NCBI GenBank assembly: GCA_014529385.2
Contig: CM043953.1
Location: 62,931,872-62,995,871 of the forward strand
DNA from: Adiantum capillus-veneris
Taxonomy: Eukaryota > Streptophyta > Polypodiopsida > Polypodiales > Pteridaceae
DNA length: 64,000 nt
Direction of reading: 5' to 3'
Below are positions 1-12,216 of this stretch, piece by piece. How positions within the stretch are numbered: the stretch's first letter is position 1; each line of letters starts with the position of its first letter. A model generated the notes under the pieces. The model was given only the letters and a program-made list of their open reading frames with translations, ran no database searches and was not told the DNA's origin. The position numbers and the translations under genes are program-made.

Positions 1-1123
1 AATTGGGGATTTGGGGCATTCATTTAGCTTCAATTACTTGCACAACATCATCAAATCAAACCAAAATTGAGTTACATACACTCAAAACCAATGAAATTAG
101 TAATAAAATTACTTTAGTATAAACATCCTACAATCACTAGCTTAGGTTATCGATCCTCGGCAATGGTGCCAAATGTAGGGAGACGTTGTAGCAACGACCT
201 AATCGCAACCCACACAAAATTATCAAATCCGTGGATTAGCAACCCGGCTAGGGCATGGAAGTACGAACATCGGATGAATAGAATAAGAGGATTCATGAGT
301 ATGCTCATCCAATGTAAGTAGAGATTAGCCATGGCAAGACTAACTCTAATCATACTCTAATCACTGATCAATCAACTCATACACACATCAAGCCCACGAA
401 AGTCCGACTTATCATAGACTAGAAACCCCAAGAACACTAATGATAAGCACACACACTAATTGCATTGGTGTTGGCCTCTCCAATCACCACGTGCCAATCA
501 CGGCACTTCATCAATAGCTACACACACGAGGTGAATGGTGCTAGAGTTTCATAAAACTTATCCACACACAAGCAAACAATAGGGCACACTAATTACAAGA
601 TTAAGACCCAATTTAATCAACCTAAATAGTGATGCTAAATATCGCAAATCAAATGCTCATAGAAGGATAAGAGTGGTTAATATCAAGAATTCATCACACA
701 AACTCAAATCTAGAATAATGAGAGTGTAAAACTACTTCATGACATAATGAAATGTAAAGAAGATAAAACTAATGAGTAAAATAGGGATTAAATTAATCAA
801 GAAGATAATACTCTAATTACAAAGGATTAGTACTAGCCTCTTAAGCATGGGCATAAGCTCAAGGCTAGGCCATAGAGTGAACATTCAAGAGAGAGAGAGA
901 GCTCTCAAAAGTGGATCCTCAAGAGTGGACACTCAAGAATGAAGCCTCCTTGCATAAAGGCTTCCTTTAAAAGGCTTTCACCACAATCCCTTCTACTATG
1001 GGTTTAAGTTTGAGTCCTCTAGATAGAACGTACAAATTTGAAACTCCCAATGAGCCCAAGACCTTATACAAAGTGAGTGGGAAATATTGTGCACATACAT
1101 AGCATATCTCCCGCTTGATGCAT
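1..1123 (-). repeat. Remnant of an older LTR retroelement (probable LTR start with tRNA-Asp-like primer site)
   Basis: No coding region is supported here. On the minus strand, positions 151-173 read TTTGGCACCATTGCCGAGGA, close to the TGGCGCCGTTGCCGG primer-binding site used by many plant Ty3/gypsy elements. The sequence beside it starts with TG at 174 on the plus strand, as the inner end of a minus-strand LTR would. I infer that 174-1123 is LTR sequence cut by the insertion at 1124. The internal part would lie to the left, outside the window. No second LTR is visible, so the call is tentative. Confidence 0.35.
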
Positions 1124-2667
1124 TGACGGGAGCAAAGCGAACCCCGACGGCCTCTAAAACACCGGGGACCGAATGGCGCGCCTCGAGCCTATCATGGTAA
1201 AGCAAACAGGGGCACCACCTAGCTTCAACGGCTAGGACGCAAACAACACACCACCATAACAAAGTTTTCATCCAAGAGAGATGGATGCTTGGGAGTAATG
1301 ATGAAGAGGAAAGGGAATGAGAGTAAGTGAGAGAGAGAGAGAGAGAGAGAGAGAGTGAGGGAGGGGGTATAGCGGCTTAGTACTTAGGCACCACAAAAGG
1401 ATGGCGAATCCGCACACCCTTCACACATACACAAGCTCACTCCAAACACAAGACTAGGTGGCGATTCCGCACACCTCACATGGACAAAACATTGCAAGAA
1501 AACATACTCACAAAACCTCAAGCTTTATTTAGAGAATAAGGCAATGAAATGGGGAGCATAGGGTAGGGGAATGAGAAGGGAGAGAGTGGTAGAGCACATG
1601 GCGGATAGGTGGGAGTTGATGGCGAAGACTCGCACGAGGGTTATGGCCATCATCCTTCATTTGGTTGCCCTTCATCTTCCATAGCCAAGGGTGTAGAGGT
1701 CATGCTCAAGACAAGCATGGTGATTGCGGTGATGGTGATGGTGTGGGTGTGTGTGTGTGCACTAGGCACACACAGTGCATAGTGTGTTCTTTGGTGATGT
1801 TGTGTGTGTTTAGTGTGATGACCCCTCTTTATATAGGGGAGGCGGGGGGAGAAATTCTAGAATTTAGAAATGAAAAAATCATTATCTACATAGGCCATGT
1901 GACTGTGGGCCCCACTTGTCTGACTGTGTGTATATGTGCCAAAACAGCAGTCTCATGAGAGAGAGACTAAGAGAGAGAGATGGGTTGATGAAAAAAAGTG
2001 AGAGGTGACATGGAGAATAAAGTAATTACAAGAGGGGAGAGAGGGGAGTGTGTTCAGAGGTGAATCTGTGTGCAGATGTGTGTGAACACAAGAAAAATCA
2101 GGTAACCACCGGGTGGGGATGGGTCTGTGGGCACCTTTTTCAGTGAAACTGAGTGTGTGTGAGTGTGGGGGAGGTTATTTAGCTACAAGACAAGAGACAT
2201 GGCACCCTTTAGAGAGAGGGGGGGGTATTTGGGTCATGGGATATGATAGGAGAGAGAAAGAGGGGTTGGGGTATACTATTTTGGAAGATAGGGTAAGTTG
2301 CATGTGAGTTAGGGTGCATTATTGGAGAGTTATAATGCATTATTGGTGAGAAGTGGGGTAGCTTGAGGGGAGAGAGAAAGGAGAAAGGACAAGGGGAAGA
2401 GAGAGGGGGTTGACCTTTTGAGTGGAGGAGAGGAAAAGGGACACCCGGCGGGGCAACAGTGAAGAAAAAGGAGGCAAGGTGGGGATGGGCTACCCCGCAG
2501 GCATGAGGTGGCCTATTTTACCTTTCTTATATATTTACATAATCATACTTTATTTTTTCTTACTTTTTCCAATGCCTTTTATCACTCCCTCCCTAAGAGG
2601 GGGTTTTCATGGGGTGGGGACGAGAGAAGAGGGGTATGGGAGTTTGGCTTGTGAAAAGCCCCCATCA
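1124..2667 (-). repeat. 3' LTR of the gypsy element
   Basis: This is the low-coordinate copy of the long direct repeat. It ends at 2667, just before the purine tract. It contains a (GA)n run near 1328-1355 and a (GT)n run near 1740-1765. The open frames in it recur at the same relative place in the other LTR and look non-coding. Confidence 0.9.
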
Positions 2668-2695
2668 TTAGCCCTCCCCTTTTGGCTAGAGGCAT

Positions 2696-5600
2696 TCATG
2701 TCTCTAGCTCATCTGTTTGATCATTATCGTCGGAGGTGGCGGCTGATGGTGTGTCCTCATCTGGAATGTCAATAGGTGGAGCCTGGTCAAATCGAAGAAA
2801 ATAAGGTTTAAGTCGCCAACCATTTACCCTGGTTTTATGAAGTTTTCCATCAGCCTCCATAAGCTGGTAGCTTCCATTGGCATACTTTTTCTTGACGATG
2901 AAAGGACCTTCCCATCGGAGTAGAAGTTTCTTATCCTTGCGCGTGTCGAAGTGATTGTCGTAGCGGAGCACCAACATTCCTTTCTTAAATTCTTTTTTCC
3001 GGAGATGCTCGTTAAAGCTAAGCCGTCTATGCTCTGCTTGTGCTGCATAATAATTTATTGCTTCTTCTCTGTCCAGCTGCAGTCTTTCCAAGTTGATGAT
3101 GTGATCTCTCAAATGCATGTTGGGCTGTTAAAGCTGGCTTGCCATTACTCTGAGACTTTGTAGTTTCACTTCAATGGGCAAGATTGCTTCCTTACCAAAT
3201 ACTAGATGATACGGTGTGAATCCCAAGGATGTACGAAATGAAGTTCTGTAGGTCCATAAAGCTGGTAGTAGATACTTATCCCAGTCTCCGGGATGATTGT
3301 TTACCTGCTTGGTAATAATTTTAGAAACCATTCCATTTACCTTTTCAACTAGGCCATTACATTGAGGGTAATATGGTGAAGAGTGCCTCCTTGTAATGCC
3401 CAGTTTCTACATTAATTCTCCTACCAAGTCTGCTTTGAAACCTGGCCCTCTATCAGAGATGATCTCTAAAGGTGTGCCAAACCTACAGCATATGTTCTCG
3501 TAGATAAATTTAGCTACCTCTACCGCTGTGATTCTAGTGGTGGCTGTAGCCTCTGCCCATCTAGTCATGTAGTCGACCCCCATGATAATGTAGAATTTTC
3601 CTGAGTTGGCCCTAGGTAATGGCCCAATGGCATCGATACCTCATTTTTCAAATGGGCCATATGAGAGAATAGGTGTCTGTGGTTCAGGCATAAGTGACCT
3701 AGTGCCAGCCTTTTGACACAACTTACACGTTTTGCACCAATGGTGTACATCACGGTTGAGGCTAAGCCATATGAAGCCTGCCTGCAAGATTTTCCTACTT
3801 GTTATGTCTAGGGCAAAGTGACCACCACAATCCCCGTCGTGACAGCTAGCAATTACTCCCGTGATTTCGTGAGAGAGAGGGACCTTCCTAAGTATTTGGT
3901 CCTTACCCTTACAGTACAAACCGTCATTGATGAGTCGATACCTTGTGGCCTTCCGCGTCAGCCGTTGCTTCTGTCCCTTTGTTAAATCTGATGGGAATTC
4001 CCCTGTTTCCAAAAAATGCATGATGTCAGGCAAGGCATCACTGCCTTGAAATAGAGGGAGCTTTAGTTTTATTGCTCCAACCACCACTTCTTGCAGTCTT
4101 TCACTTGCTAGGGCATCTGCTTCTTGGTTTTGAGCCCTTGGGATATGATGTATTTGAACTTCTTTAAACTTACCCAACAAGGTTTTTACACCACTTAAGT
4201 GAGTCCTTAAACTAGGATTCTTGCATGTCCATGCTCCATTTACTTGCCTTACCAGAAGTAGAGCATCCCCAAATACATTAAGGCATTGTACACCTTGTGA
4301 GACGCACCATTGTAGACCCTTGGTTAGTGCTGCATACTCAGCTTCATTGTTAGAATGTGAATCTAACAATTGGCCCAACGAAAATACCTTTGTCCCTTTG
4401 TCATCAAAGACCACTATGCCTGCAGCTGCTTTGTCGGACGCTCGCTTGTAGGCTCCATCAAAGTAGAGAGAGTATGCTCCTTCTACCATCGGTGGTACTG
4501 GAGGTAATCGGACTTCTCCTTCCTTAGATTGCTTCTCCTTCCCTTCAAAGACTTGGTAGGTCATGAGTCCCCCCAAACTTGCCCTTGTCGTGCTTTCTAC
4601 CTGTACCGTGTAGTCAAACTCTTGCAGACGAACTAGCCATTTAGTAATTCTAGCAGACACATCCATGTGTTGTACAACATAGGGAAATATTTCATCCGTG
4701 GTTAGAATCACAAATTGCTTAGGCAGCAAATATGACCTAAACTTTGTAGTTGCAAATCTAAGAGCTAGGACTAAGTGTTCCACATGGGTGAAACCTTTCT
4801 CTCCTGCTGTCATCATTCGACTAGAGAAGTAGATTGGCCTCATGAAAGATGTCGTCGTATCCTTTTGGAGTAGCACAGCCCCCAATGAGTCATCACCAAC
4901 ACTTGAGGTGACATAGAATTTTTCATCCCACTTAGGTGGTGAGATAGTTGGCAGAGTGGCTAAGACCTCCTTTACCTTGTTGTAGTGATGTTCGCTTTCC
5001 TCGTCCCAAGTGAAAGTTGATCTTTGACTGAGTTGTTGCAGTGGTAGAACAAGTTGTGATAGTAGATGTATGAATCTACTTAAGTACCTCACCTTCTGTA
5101 GAAAAGAGACCAGTTGACGTGCGGTCGTTGGTGAAGGTAGGGCTATGAGTGTGGACACCTTACTTGGGTCGGCGTTGATACCTTTTGCTGAAATTTCATG
5201 GCCTAGTAGAATGACTTTACTCTCACCAATGTGGCATTTATCCACATTTAATTGCCCACCTAGGCTCTGCAACCTGGCCAAACCTTCAGTTACCTTTTCT
5301 AAATGTGAAATACGGGAGCTATATATACAAAAATCATCAATGAACACTCTTATGGATGTTCCAAAGAACGGTTGAAGAACATATGTGACATATCTCTGGA
5401 ATGTGGCAGGTGCATTTGTGAGACCAAATGGCATAACCCTGTATGCAAAACAACCCCCTGGCGTGATAAAAGTGGTTTTTAGCTGATCTTCCAAGGCTAT
5501 GCGTATTTGAAAGTATCCAGAATAACCATCACAGACGGTATAGCATTCAAAACCCGCTACTTCATTCAGAATTTCATCCAAGAAAGGGAGAGGAAAGTGG

Positions 5601-7948
5601 TCTCTCTTTGTAGCTGCATTTAGTGGTTTGTAGTCAACACAGACCCTCCACTTACCATTATTTTTAGGCGTCACCACTACGGGTGACACCCATTCTGAGT
5701 TTTCTACAGGATAGATGAATCCCGCCTCTAGCAGTTTCCTTACCTCGGCCAAGAGTGCCTTTTCTTGTATGACCCCCAGTCGTCGTAGCTTTTGCACAAC
5801 TGGTTTTACCCCTTCCTTCAGCTTAATATGATGTTCCACCACTGTAATGCCTGTGATTCTTTCATAGTTGTCAATGAACAGGTTAGGAAATCCCATCAAC
5901 ATTTGCAAAAAACTATCTTTCTCCTCAAGTGTTAATTCCGTAGACAACATACCCTTCAACCTACTTCCTCCTAGGCCAGGTGATTTTCTCTCCTCTTCAT
6001 TGGGTTTCCCTTTTGGTGATGGATCACCAGTTGGGCTTACCCTTTGTGGATCCTTCATAATGATACCCATCACATCAATGGAACTGTCACTTTCATCGGT
6101 GGATGTGGTCTCCTCCTCAGAACTGGAAGATTTGCTAGTGGTTTCATCCGCCGATGTTTCCAGATTCATTTGCTTCTACTTGCCAATCCTCATGTCGTAG
6201 TAGATTGTCTCCCCTTTCTTACCGGTCATCCGTAGAAGGCCAGTACCCCAGTCCTGTTTTGCCTTCATGTCCATCAACCATGGCCTTCCCAAAATTAGTG
6301 GATAGCCCTCCCCCTTAGTAGGCATTACAAAAACATCTACCTCTACCTCAGTGTTGAAAGCTTTGATTTTCACGGCACTTACCACACCCACACACTTTAC
6401 TTTTGCGTTGTTTGCCATCTTTGCCTTGCATGGAGAAGGCCTGTCAACCTCGAGCCCTAATCGAAGCATCATAGCTTTGCTCATTACACAGATTTGTGCA
6501 CCTCCATCAATGTAGGTGTTTCCAACCCTCTTTCCTTTTATGTTTACGTCGACAATTGGAAGGATGTCATCCATGTTGCATCCCAAAATTGCTCCGGCTA
6601 CCTTTGTTTTGGAGCGTCTTGTACTTACCACTTTAGACCATTGTCGCCTTACTTTAGGTACAAGATGTAGCAGCTGTGGCCATGTAATCTTCGGTCCTTG
6701 CTCTGCCACATCCAATGTTAGATCATAGGGCTTTGAACTTTCCCCTAGCTGGAAGTCGGTGATGCTCAATTTCCGTCGTAGCCTGGATGGCCTCTTGCTA
6801 GTTTCTCCTCTCATGCTTCTCTCATTATCTGATTGTGTAGCCTTCTCCCTCCTAGCTCTTTTCACAGTCATGGCCTCAAGTGGTTCTAAAAAGGTTACCT
6901 TCTCCTTACCCTTGTCCCTCTCCTTTGCTCTGGGTGGATCCACTACTACGGCTTTTCCTTTCTCTTCTAGCCTTATGATGTTTACAGGGCGATCAGGTGG
7001 TGGGGCTGGTGGAAGAGGTGGGATGGATGCTTGTAGTGGTGTCTGGGGTGGACGTAGAATTTGTGTTGGTGGGGGTGGTGCTCGGGGTGGGGGTGTTCTT
7101 TCTCTAGGGGGTGACAATTGGTTCCTCCTACCTCCTCTATTGTAGTTTTGTCGTGGTTTGGGACAGTAGTACATACCGTGACCGTCTTCTCCGCAGTTGT
7201 AGCAATGATACTCCCTGTTTTGTCATCGTGCTCTTCCAAGGTCTTGATCTCTTTCTTGACTCCTCCCTTGCTGTATTAAGTGGACAGACAAATTTTGCAG
7301 TTGGTCAGTAATATGGGCCAACATATCTTGTTGGTCATCTCTTACCCCAAGAGCCGGTGGTGGTGGTATGGTGGTTGTCGTAGTTGCTGGTCGACGCGAT
7401 GTTCCTGCTTCTGTTGACTCGGTTTCTTTGGCTTTCATTCACAGCTTCTTGTCCTTAAGGCGAGCAATCTCAACGGCTAACTCGTACGTAGCCGAGAATC
7501 TACCTTTCACCTTCTCCTTGAGAAGCGGCCATAAGCCATGCGTGAACCGATCTTTTTTTAGGAAATCGGATGCAGCTTCCCCCCTTGCCAGTGACTCAAC
7601 CCACCGTTCCCACAAATCCACAAATTTGGACTCATAGGTGGCATATTCTAAAAGACCCTCCTGCTTCAAGTCTCTCAACTTGTCCCACAACTTTTCTGAA
7701 GTGGTACCTCCCCCAAAGCGCCTCTTAAAAGCGGTTTTTAAGGGTTCCTAGTCATCCTTGGTTGCTTGTGGAAGTGCATTGTACCATGATCTAGCTTCTA
7801 GCTTCATGAGATGCTTAAAGATTCTAACCCGGGATTCATCCGTATCTTTGTTGCTCACTACACATGCTACTTCAAAGTCATCTAGGAAGTCTGTTACCAA
7901 ATCCTCCCCCTTCTTTCCTTTAAATGTTGGAAATGCTACACTTGCCAT
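2696..7948 (-). pseudogene. gag-pol: Gypsy gag-pol polyprotein, one frame with seven premature stops
   Basis: The likely start is ATG at 7948 (MASVAFP...); the reading frame ends at 2696. Gag core occupies about 7948-7440. A CCHC zinc knuckle (CYNCGEDGHGMYYC) lies at about 7175-7220. The protease has IDGGA in place of the usual D-S/T-G-A near 6510. Reverse transcriptase has FIDD at 5333-5344. RNase H follows, then a second RNase H-like domain (YFDGAYK near 4450). Integrase has an HHCC zinc region (3700-3830), catalytic-region motifs (VDYMTRW, SDRGPGF, GLVEKVNG) and a C-terminal WEGPFIV motif near 2900. All pieces share one frame. Stops interrupt it at 7748-7750, 7439-7441, 7223-7225, 6176-6178, 3641-3643, 3407-3409 and 3128-3130. 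Each is one transition away from a plausible sense codon. The copy cannot make full-length polyprotein. Confidence 0.9.
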
Positions 7949-7978
7949 GATTACTGAGAGAGAGCTAGAAAGACACAC

Positions 7979-8806
7979 TGCTTAACTTGCAAAAGTTTTT
8001 TTCTTCTTTACAAGGAGGCGTGTATACCCTCTTATACTAGGACATAGATTAAAACTTCAAACGGTACATTGCCTTGTACCAAAGGTAAGACAAATGGTTG
8101 ATCTGATGCCAGAACCTCAAAAAATTGCTCCCCACCCAGCATGGTGTCGATGACGTGCTGGTAGTGAGCCTTCAAATCCAGTATTACCTTGATTGAGCGT
8201 ACACGTGTTGGAATGTGTGATCTGTCTTGAGGTAGGTTGTACTAATTCATGTGAAGCTTAGAGGTGCTTAGTCACTGTCCAAGCTTGTGGGAGGGGGTGG
8301 TGTTCTTTCCTGAAACAAACTCGGTAGATCCCTAGTTTCTCTAGTGAGAGTGTGAGCCAATGATTCCGTTATCTGTGCTGTAGCATCAGGTGCGACTTGA
8401 AAACTGACTGTGATAATTACCTCGGTGACTTGAGTTACCCGATTCTCAAAGTAGAATAGTGTTGATTCTCTATTGTGTAGAGCTCCTTCCATTTTGTTGT
8501 TGTGGGTTGGTTGTAGGTTGCGGACATGGTTTCGACCTTCTCCTTCTTCTTCTTGGCACTTGGCCTATGTATATCCACTGGGTTTGGCGTGTTGGTTGAG
8601 TCTCCCACTGCAAATCGATTACCGTTACGCCTAGCACTCGAGCTTCGATGGAGATGCGGAGTTCGTCTAGTTGTGCTTGGAGCTCTTCTTCTTCTTTCGT
8701 CCAATTAGCAAATCCTGCTAGCCATTCATCCATTCACAATAGTTTAGGGGTTTCAGTCTTGTAAACTGAAGGGTTTCATGAAAAGATCCTCCGTGGGGGC
8801 ACCAAA
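7979..8806 (-). other. 5' leader between the gypsy LTR and gag
   Basis: This 0.8 kb lies between the 5' LTR and the likely gag start. It contains short minus-strand open frames (8470-8733, 8435-8704 and 8268-8492), one with a Glu/Gln-rich stretch and an arginine run. They are in different frames and I do not recognise them. They may be leader sequence or a decayed N-terminal extension of gag. The primer-binding site lies at its high-coordinate edge. Confidence 0.5.
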
Positions 8807-9015
8807 TGACGAGAGCAAAGCGAACCCCGAACCCCGACGGCCTCTAAAACACCGGGGACCGAATGGCGCGCCTCGACCCTGTCATGGTAAAGCAAACAGG
8901 GGCACCACCTAGCTTCAGTGGCTAGGACGCAAACAACACACCACCATAACAAAGTTTTCATCCAAGAGAGATGGATGCTTGGGAGTAATGATGAAGAGGA
9001 AAGGGAATGAGAGCA

Positions 9016-9062
<47 letters not shown>

Positions 9063-10365
9063 TATAGCGGCTTAGTACTTAGGCACCACAAAAGGATGGC
9101 GAATCCGTACACCTTTCACACATACACAAGCTCACTCCAAACACAAGACTAGGTGGCGATTCCGCACACCTCACATGGGCAAAACATTGCAAGAAAACAT
9201 ACTCACAAAACCTCAAGCTTTATTTAGAGAATAAGGCGATGAAATGGGGAGCATAGGGTAGGGGAATGAGAAGGGAGAGAGTGGTAGAGCACATGGCGGA
9301 TAGGTGGGAGTTGATGGCGAAGACTCGCACGAGGGTTATGGCCATCATCCTTCATTTGGTTGCCCTTCATCTTCCATAGCCAAGGGTGTAGAGGTCATGC
9401 TCAAGACAAGCATGGTGATTGCGGTGATGGTGATGGTGTGGGTGTGTGTGTGCGCACTAGGCACACACAGTGCATAGTGTGTTCTTTGGTGATGTTGTGT
9501 GTGTTTAGTGTGATGGTGACCCCTCTTTATATAGGGGAGGAGGGGGGAGAAATTCTAGAATTTAGAAATGAAAAAATCATTATCTACATAGGCCATGTGA
9601 CTGTGGGCCCCACTTGTCTAGCTGTGTGTATATGTGCCAGAACAGCAGTCTCATGAGAGAGAGACTAAGAGAGAGAGATGGGTTGATGAAAAAAAGTGAG
9701 AGGTGACATGGAGAATAAAGTAATTACAAGAGGGGAGAGAGGGGAGTGTGTTCAGAGGTGAATCTGTGTGCAGATGTGTGTGAACACAAGAAAAATCAGG
9801 TAACCACCGGGTGGGGATGGGTCTGTGGGCACCTTTTTCAGTGAAACTGAGTGTGTGTGAGTGTGGGGGAGGTTATTTAGCTACAAGACAAGAGACATGG
9901 CGCCCTTTAGAGAGAGGGGGGGATATTTGGGTCATGGGATATGATAGGAGAGAGAAAGAGGGGGTGGGGTATACTATTTTGGAAGATAGGGTAAGTTGCA
10001 TGTGAGTTAGGGTGCATTATTGGAGAGTTATAATGCATTATTGGTGAGAGGTGGGGTAGCTTTAGGGGAGAGAGAAAGGAGAAAGAACAAGGGGAAGAGA
10101 GAGGGGGTTGACCTTTTGAGTGGAGGAGAGGAAAAGGGACACCCGGCGGGGCAACAGTGAAGAAAAAGGAGGCAAGGTGGGGATGGGCTACCCCGCAGGC
10201 ATGAGGTGGCCTATTTTACCTTTCTTATATATTTACATAATCATACTTTATTTTTTCTTACTTTTTCCAATGCCTTTTATCACTCCCTCCCTAAGAGGGG
10301 GTTTTCATGGGGTGGGGACGAGAGAAGAGGGGTATGGGAGTTTGGCTTGTGAAAAGCCCCCATCA
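8807..10365 (-). repeat. 5' LTR of the gypsy element
   Basis: This is the high-coordinate copy of the long direct repeat and drives the minus-strand element. Compared with the other LTR it has a 7-bp duplication near 8821-8835, a longer GA run at 9017-9052, and mostly transition differences. TATATAGG at about 9530-9537 could be a TATA-type signal on either strand, but this is not established. Confidence 0.9.
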
Positions 10366-10382
10366 GCATATTCAGTGTAACC

Positions 10383-10414
10383 CATTAGGAAATTTTGGAG
10401 GTCATTTGGAGGGC
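10383..10414 (+). repeat. Left terminal inverted repeat of the 11 kb element
   Basis: These 32 bp match the reverse complement of 21404-21435 with one mismatch. The repeat begins only 18 bp from the end of the gypsy LTR. Confidence 0.8.
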
Positions 10415-10883
10415 CTTATTGAAGAGAGAGAAAAGAAGGTGCAACCAATGAGCAGCAACCTTACGTAACGTAGAAATGCATGGAAAATATCACAAAAATA
10501 AAGAAATCAGTTTAAAATACTGAGATTTGTCTCATTTTTGTAAGGTAACTTCCTCGTCTCACAAAGTAGGGCCCACTGCTAGTAGCCATCGAGTTGCTGA
10601 AACCTGACTACTGATTGATAGCTAACTCTCTCCCTTTATTAAAAGATATCCACTATCTTTATGAAAGGCTTTCAAAACTCATTCTCCCTCCATTCTAGCT
10701 ATAGCTTCGTCTTCTTCTCGCTCAAGAAGTTCTAGAGGTTGCTCTACAATATCCCCAACTAACCTCACCATTAGTGTGCCAAGAAGACCATGTGGTAGCA
10801 TAAGCACTATCTCAATCTCAAACTCTCTCACTATAGATAATAGGTAGCAAGAGCAGAGGATAAGCAAAGGTTCTTGGGTTCTT

Positions 10884-12073
10884 ATGCAGCCAAGAAGGAG
10901 AAAAAGCTTGAAAGCAACAATTATATTTCATTCTGCATGGAAAGCAAGAGTTCTGGATTTCAAAGTCGAGATTGGTAAGAAGATTGTGAAAGAGGTCGTT
11001 GTTCAACATGTTTTCACTCACTCTGATGTGATTGCAAATGGTGGCGATGTCTCCATGGTGCATAATCCACGGTGCAACTGTGAGTTAATAATTTAGCACT
11101 CCTCTATAAATGTTATCTTACATTTCAAATGTGAATTTGTTTTTCTCTTCTCTTATTACAGATATTTAATTAGGTTATACATATGTTTGTATTTATTTCT
11201 ATTCTTTTACATTCACAGATGTTTATCCTTCCTCATATGACGAATGGGAGCCATTAGAGTGCATTATAGGTCTCATCTCTGTGACCGATGCTCATATTGG
11301 GGTCTTGCAATATGCGGGCAAAACTATCAAAAGCCTTGCAGAGATAAGGGTATTTTCTTCTATGACCATTTCTACCAACTCAATCAAAGGAATCAGAGAG
11401 GAGTGTTGGTGAAGGTTTCACTACCAACCAACTGGAACTACGTGGATTGGCCCGTTCCCGACACAACAATGAGTGAGGCATTGAGGAGCAGGCTCTATAG
11501 GGATGTTCAGAGGTCTCTTTGAAACTCTGTACCCACTAAATTGGTGAAACTTGAAAATTTATGTCATGTTGGTCTCTTTGTTGAGTTATTTCATACTTGC
11601 AATGTACATGTTGCTAAAACTATGCTGCTCTGCAAATCATTTGATTCCCTCTTGTGTGATAAGCTTCTTGATCGAGGGTGGTATGTGAAAGAAACAGATG
11701 GCATATGTTGCAAGATTTCTCTTGACACTTTCATTGTCAAGTATATGCTTGCGACATAGACATTGTCTCCTTTTGGTACAAGCGTTCTCACATTGTTGAA
11801 GGTTGTTATGTGCCTATGGATCAAGAGGCAGCAAGTTTGGCAAACAATGTTGTCATAGACGTGGAAGTGATGGACAAAGACCTAAATCTTATGACAGTAA
11901 TTACAATAAGGCATCAATGCAATCTTTTGCAACTTCGACATGACATAGTGGAGGAGACTGTTGATATTGACTCCGTAAACTTTTTATTTCTTGTTGGGCG
12001 GACGAACAGAAGCATTTTCTGCGTGGAGATCTTTCTGACCGTATTCAAATTGTGCCCATGTGATCTAGCCTGA
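10884..12073 (+). pseudogene. Unknown decayed gene inside the TIR element
   Basis: A first coding block runs from ATG at 10884 (start MQPRRRKSLK, basic) to a donor-like GTGAGT near 11081. A second block follows an acceptor at about 11219 (ACATTCACAG). It starts YPSSYDEWEPLECIIG and then continues in shifted frames through 11541-11757 and 11810-12073. The last block has alternating hydrophobic residues (VITIRHQCNLLQLRH) suggesting a small beta-rich domain. Internal stops and frame changes show it is broken. I do not recognise the family. It is the leftmost gene of the element and is co-oriented with the 16-18 kb gene. Confidence 0.4.
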
Positions 12074-12135
12074 ATGGCTTCAACACAATGTAACTTTTTT
12101 TACTAGTTTAATCTTAATATCAAGTGTTTGCTCAA

Positions 12136-12137
<2 letters not shown>

Positions 12138-12209
<72 letters not shown>
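12138..12209. repeat. (CT)n microsatellite
   Basis: About 36 uninterrupted CT units lie just after the left plus-strand gene of the TIR element. The following stretch to about 13250 holds only short unsupported open frames. Confidence 0.95.

Positions 12210-12216
<7 letters not shown>

Larger units (their letters stand above)
1124..10365 (-). mobile_element. Complete Ty3/gypsy LTR retrotransposon (Tat-like, dual RNase H)
   Basis: Two direct repeats of about 1.55 kb (1124-2667 and 8807-10365) flank a minus-strand gag-pol. Both LTRs read TG...CA on the minus strand. The 4-bp sequence GCAT lies just outside both ends (1120-1123 and 10366-10369), which fits a target-site duplication. A purine tract (AAAAGGGGAGGG) precedes the 3' LTR at about 2670-2685, and a candidate primer site TGGTGCCCCCACGG follows the 5' LTR at about 8790-8803. 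Domain order is gag, protease, reverse transcriptase, RNase H, a second RNase H-like domain, then integrase. That order, with the second RNase H before integrase, is typical of the Tat/Ogre side of plant gypsy elements. By eye the LTRs differ at roughly two dozen sites, mostly transitions, so the insertion is fairly recent. Confidence 0.9.

Noticed and set aside
1665-2775. Several plus-strand open frames repeated at 9360-10380
   Set aside because: They lie inside the two gypsy LTRs and recur only because the LTRs are copies; no coding motifs.
3128-3643. Stop-codon readthrough or RNA editing as an explanation for the gypsy stops
   Set aside because: Seven scattered stops in a methylation-prone element are better explained by deamination; nothing in the sequence suggests programmed readthrough.
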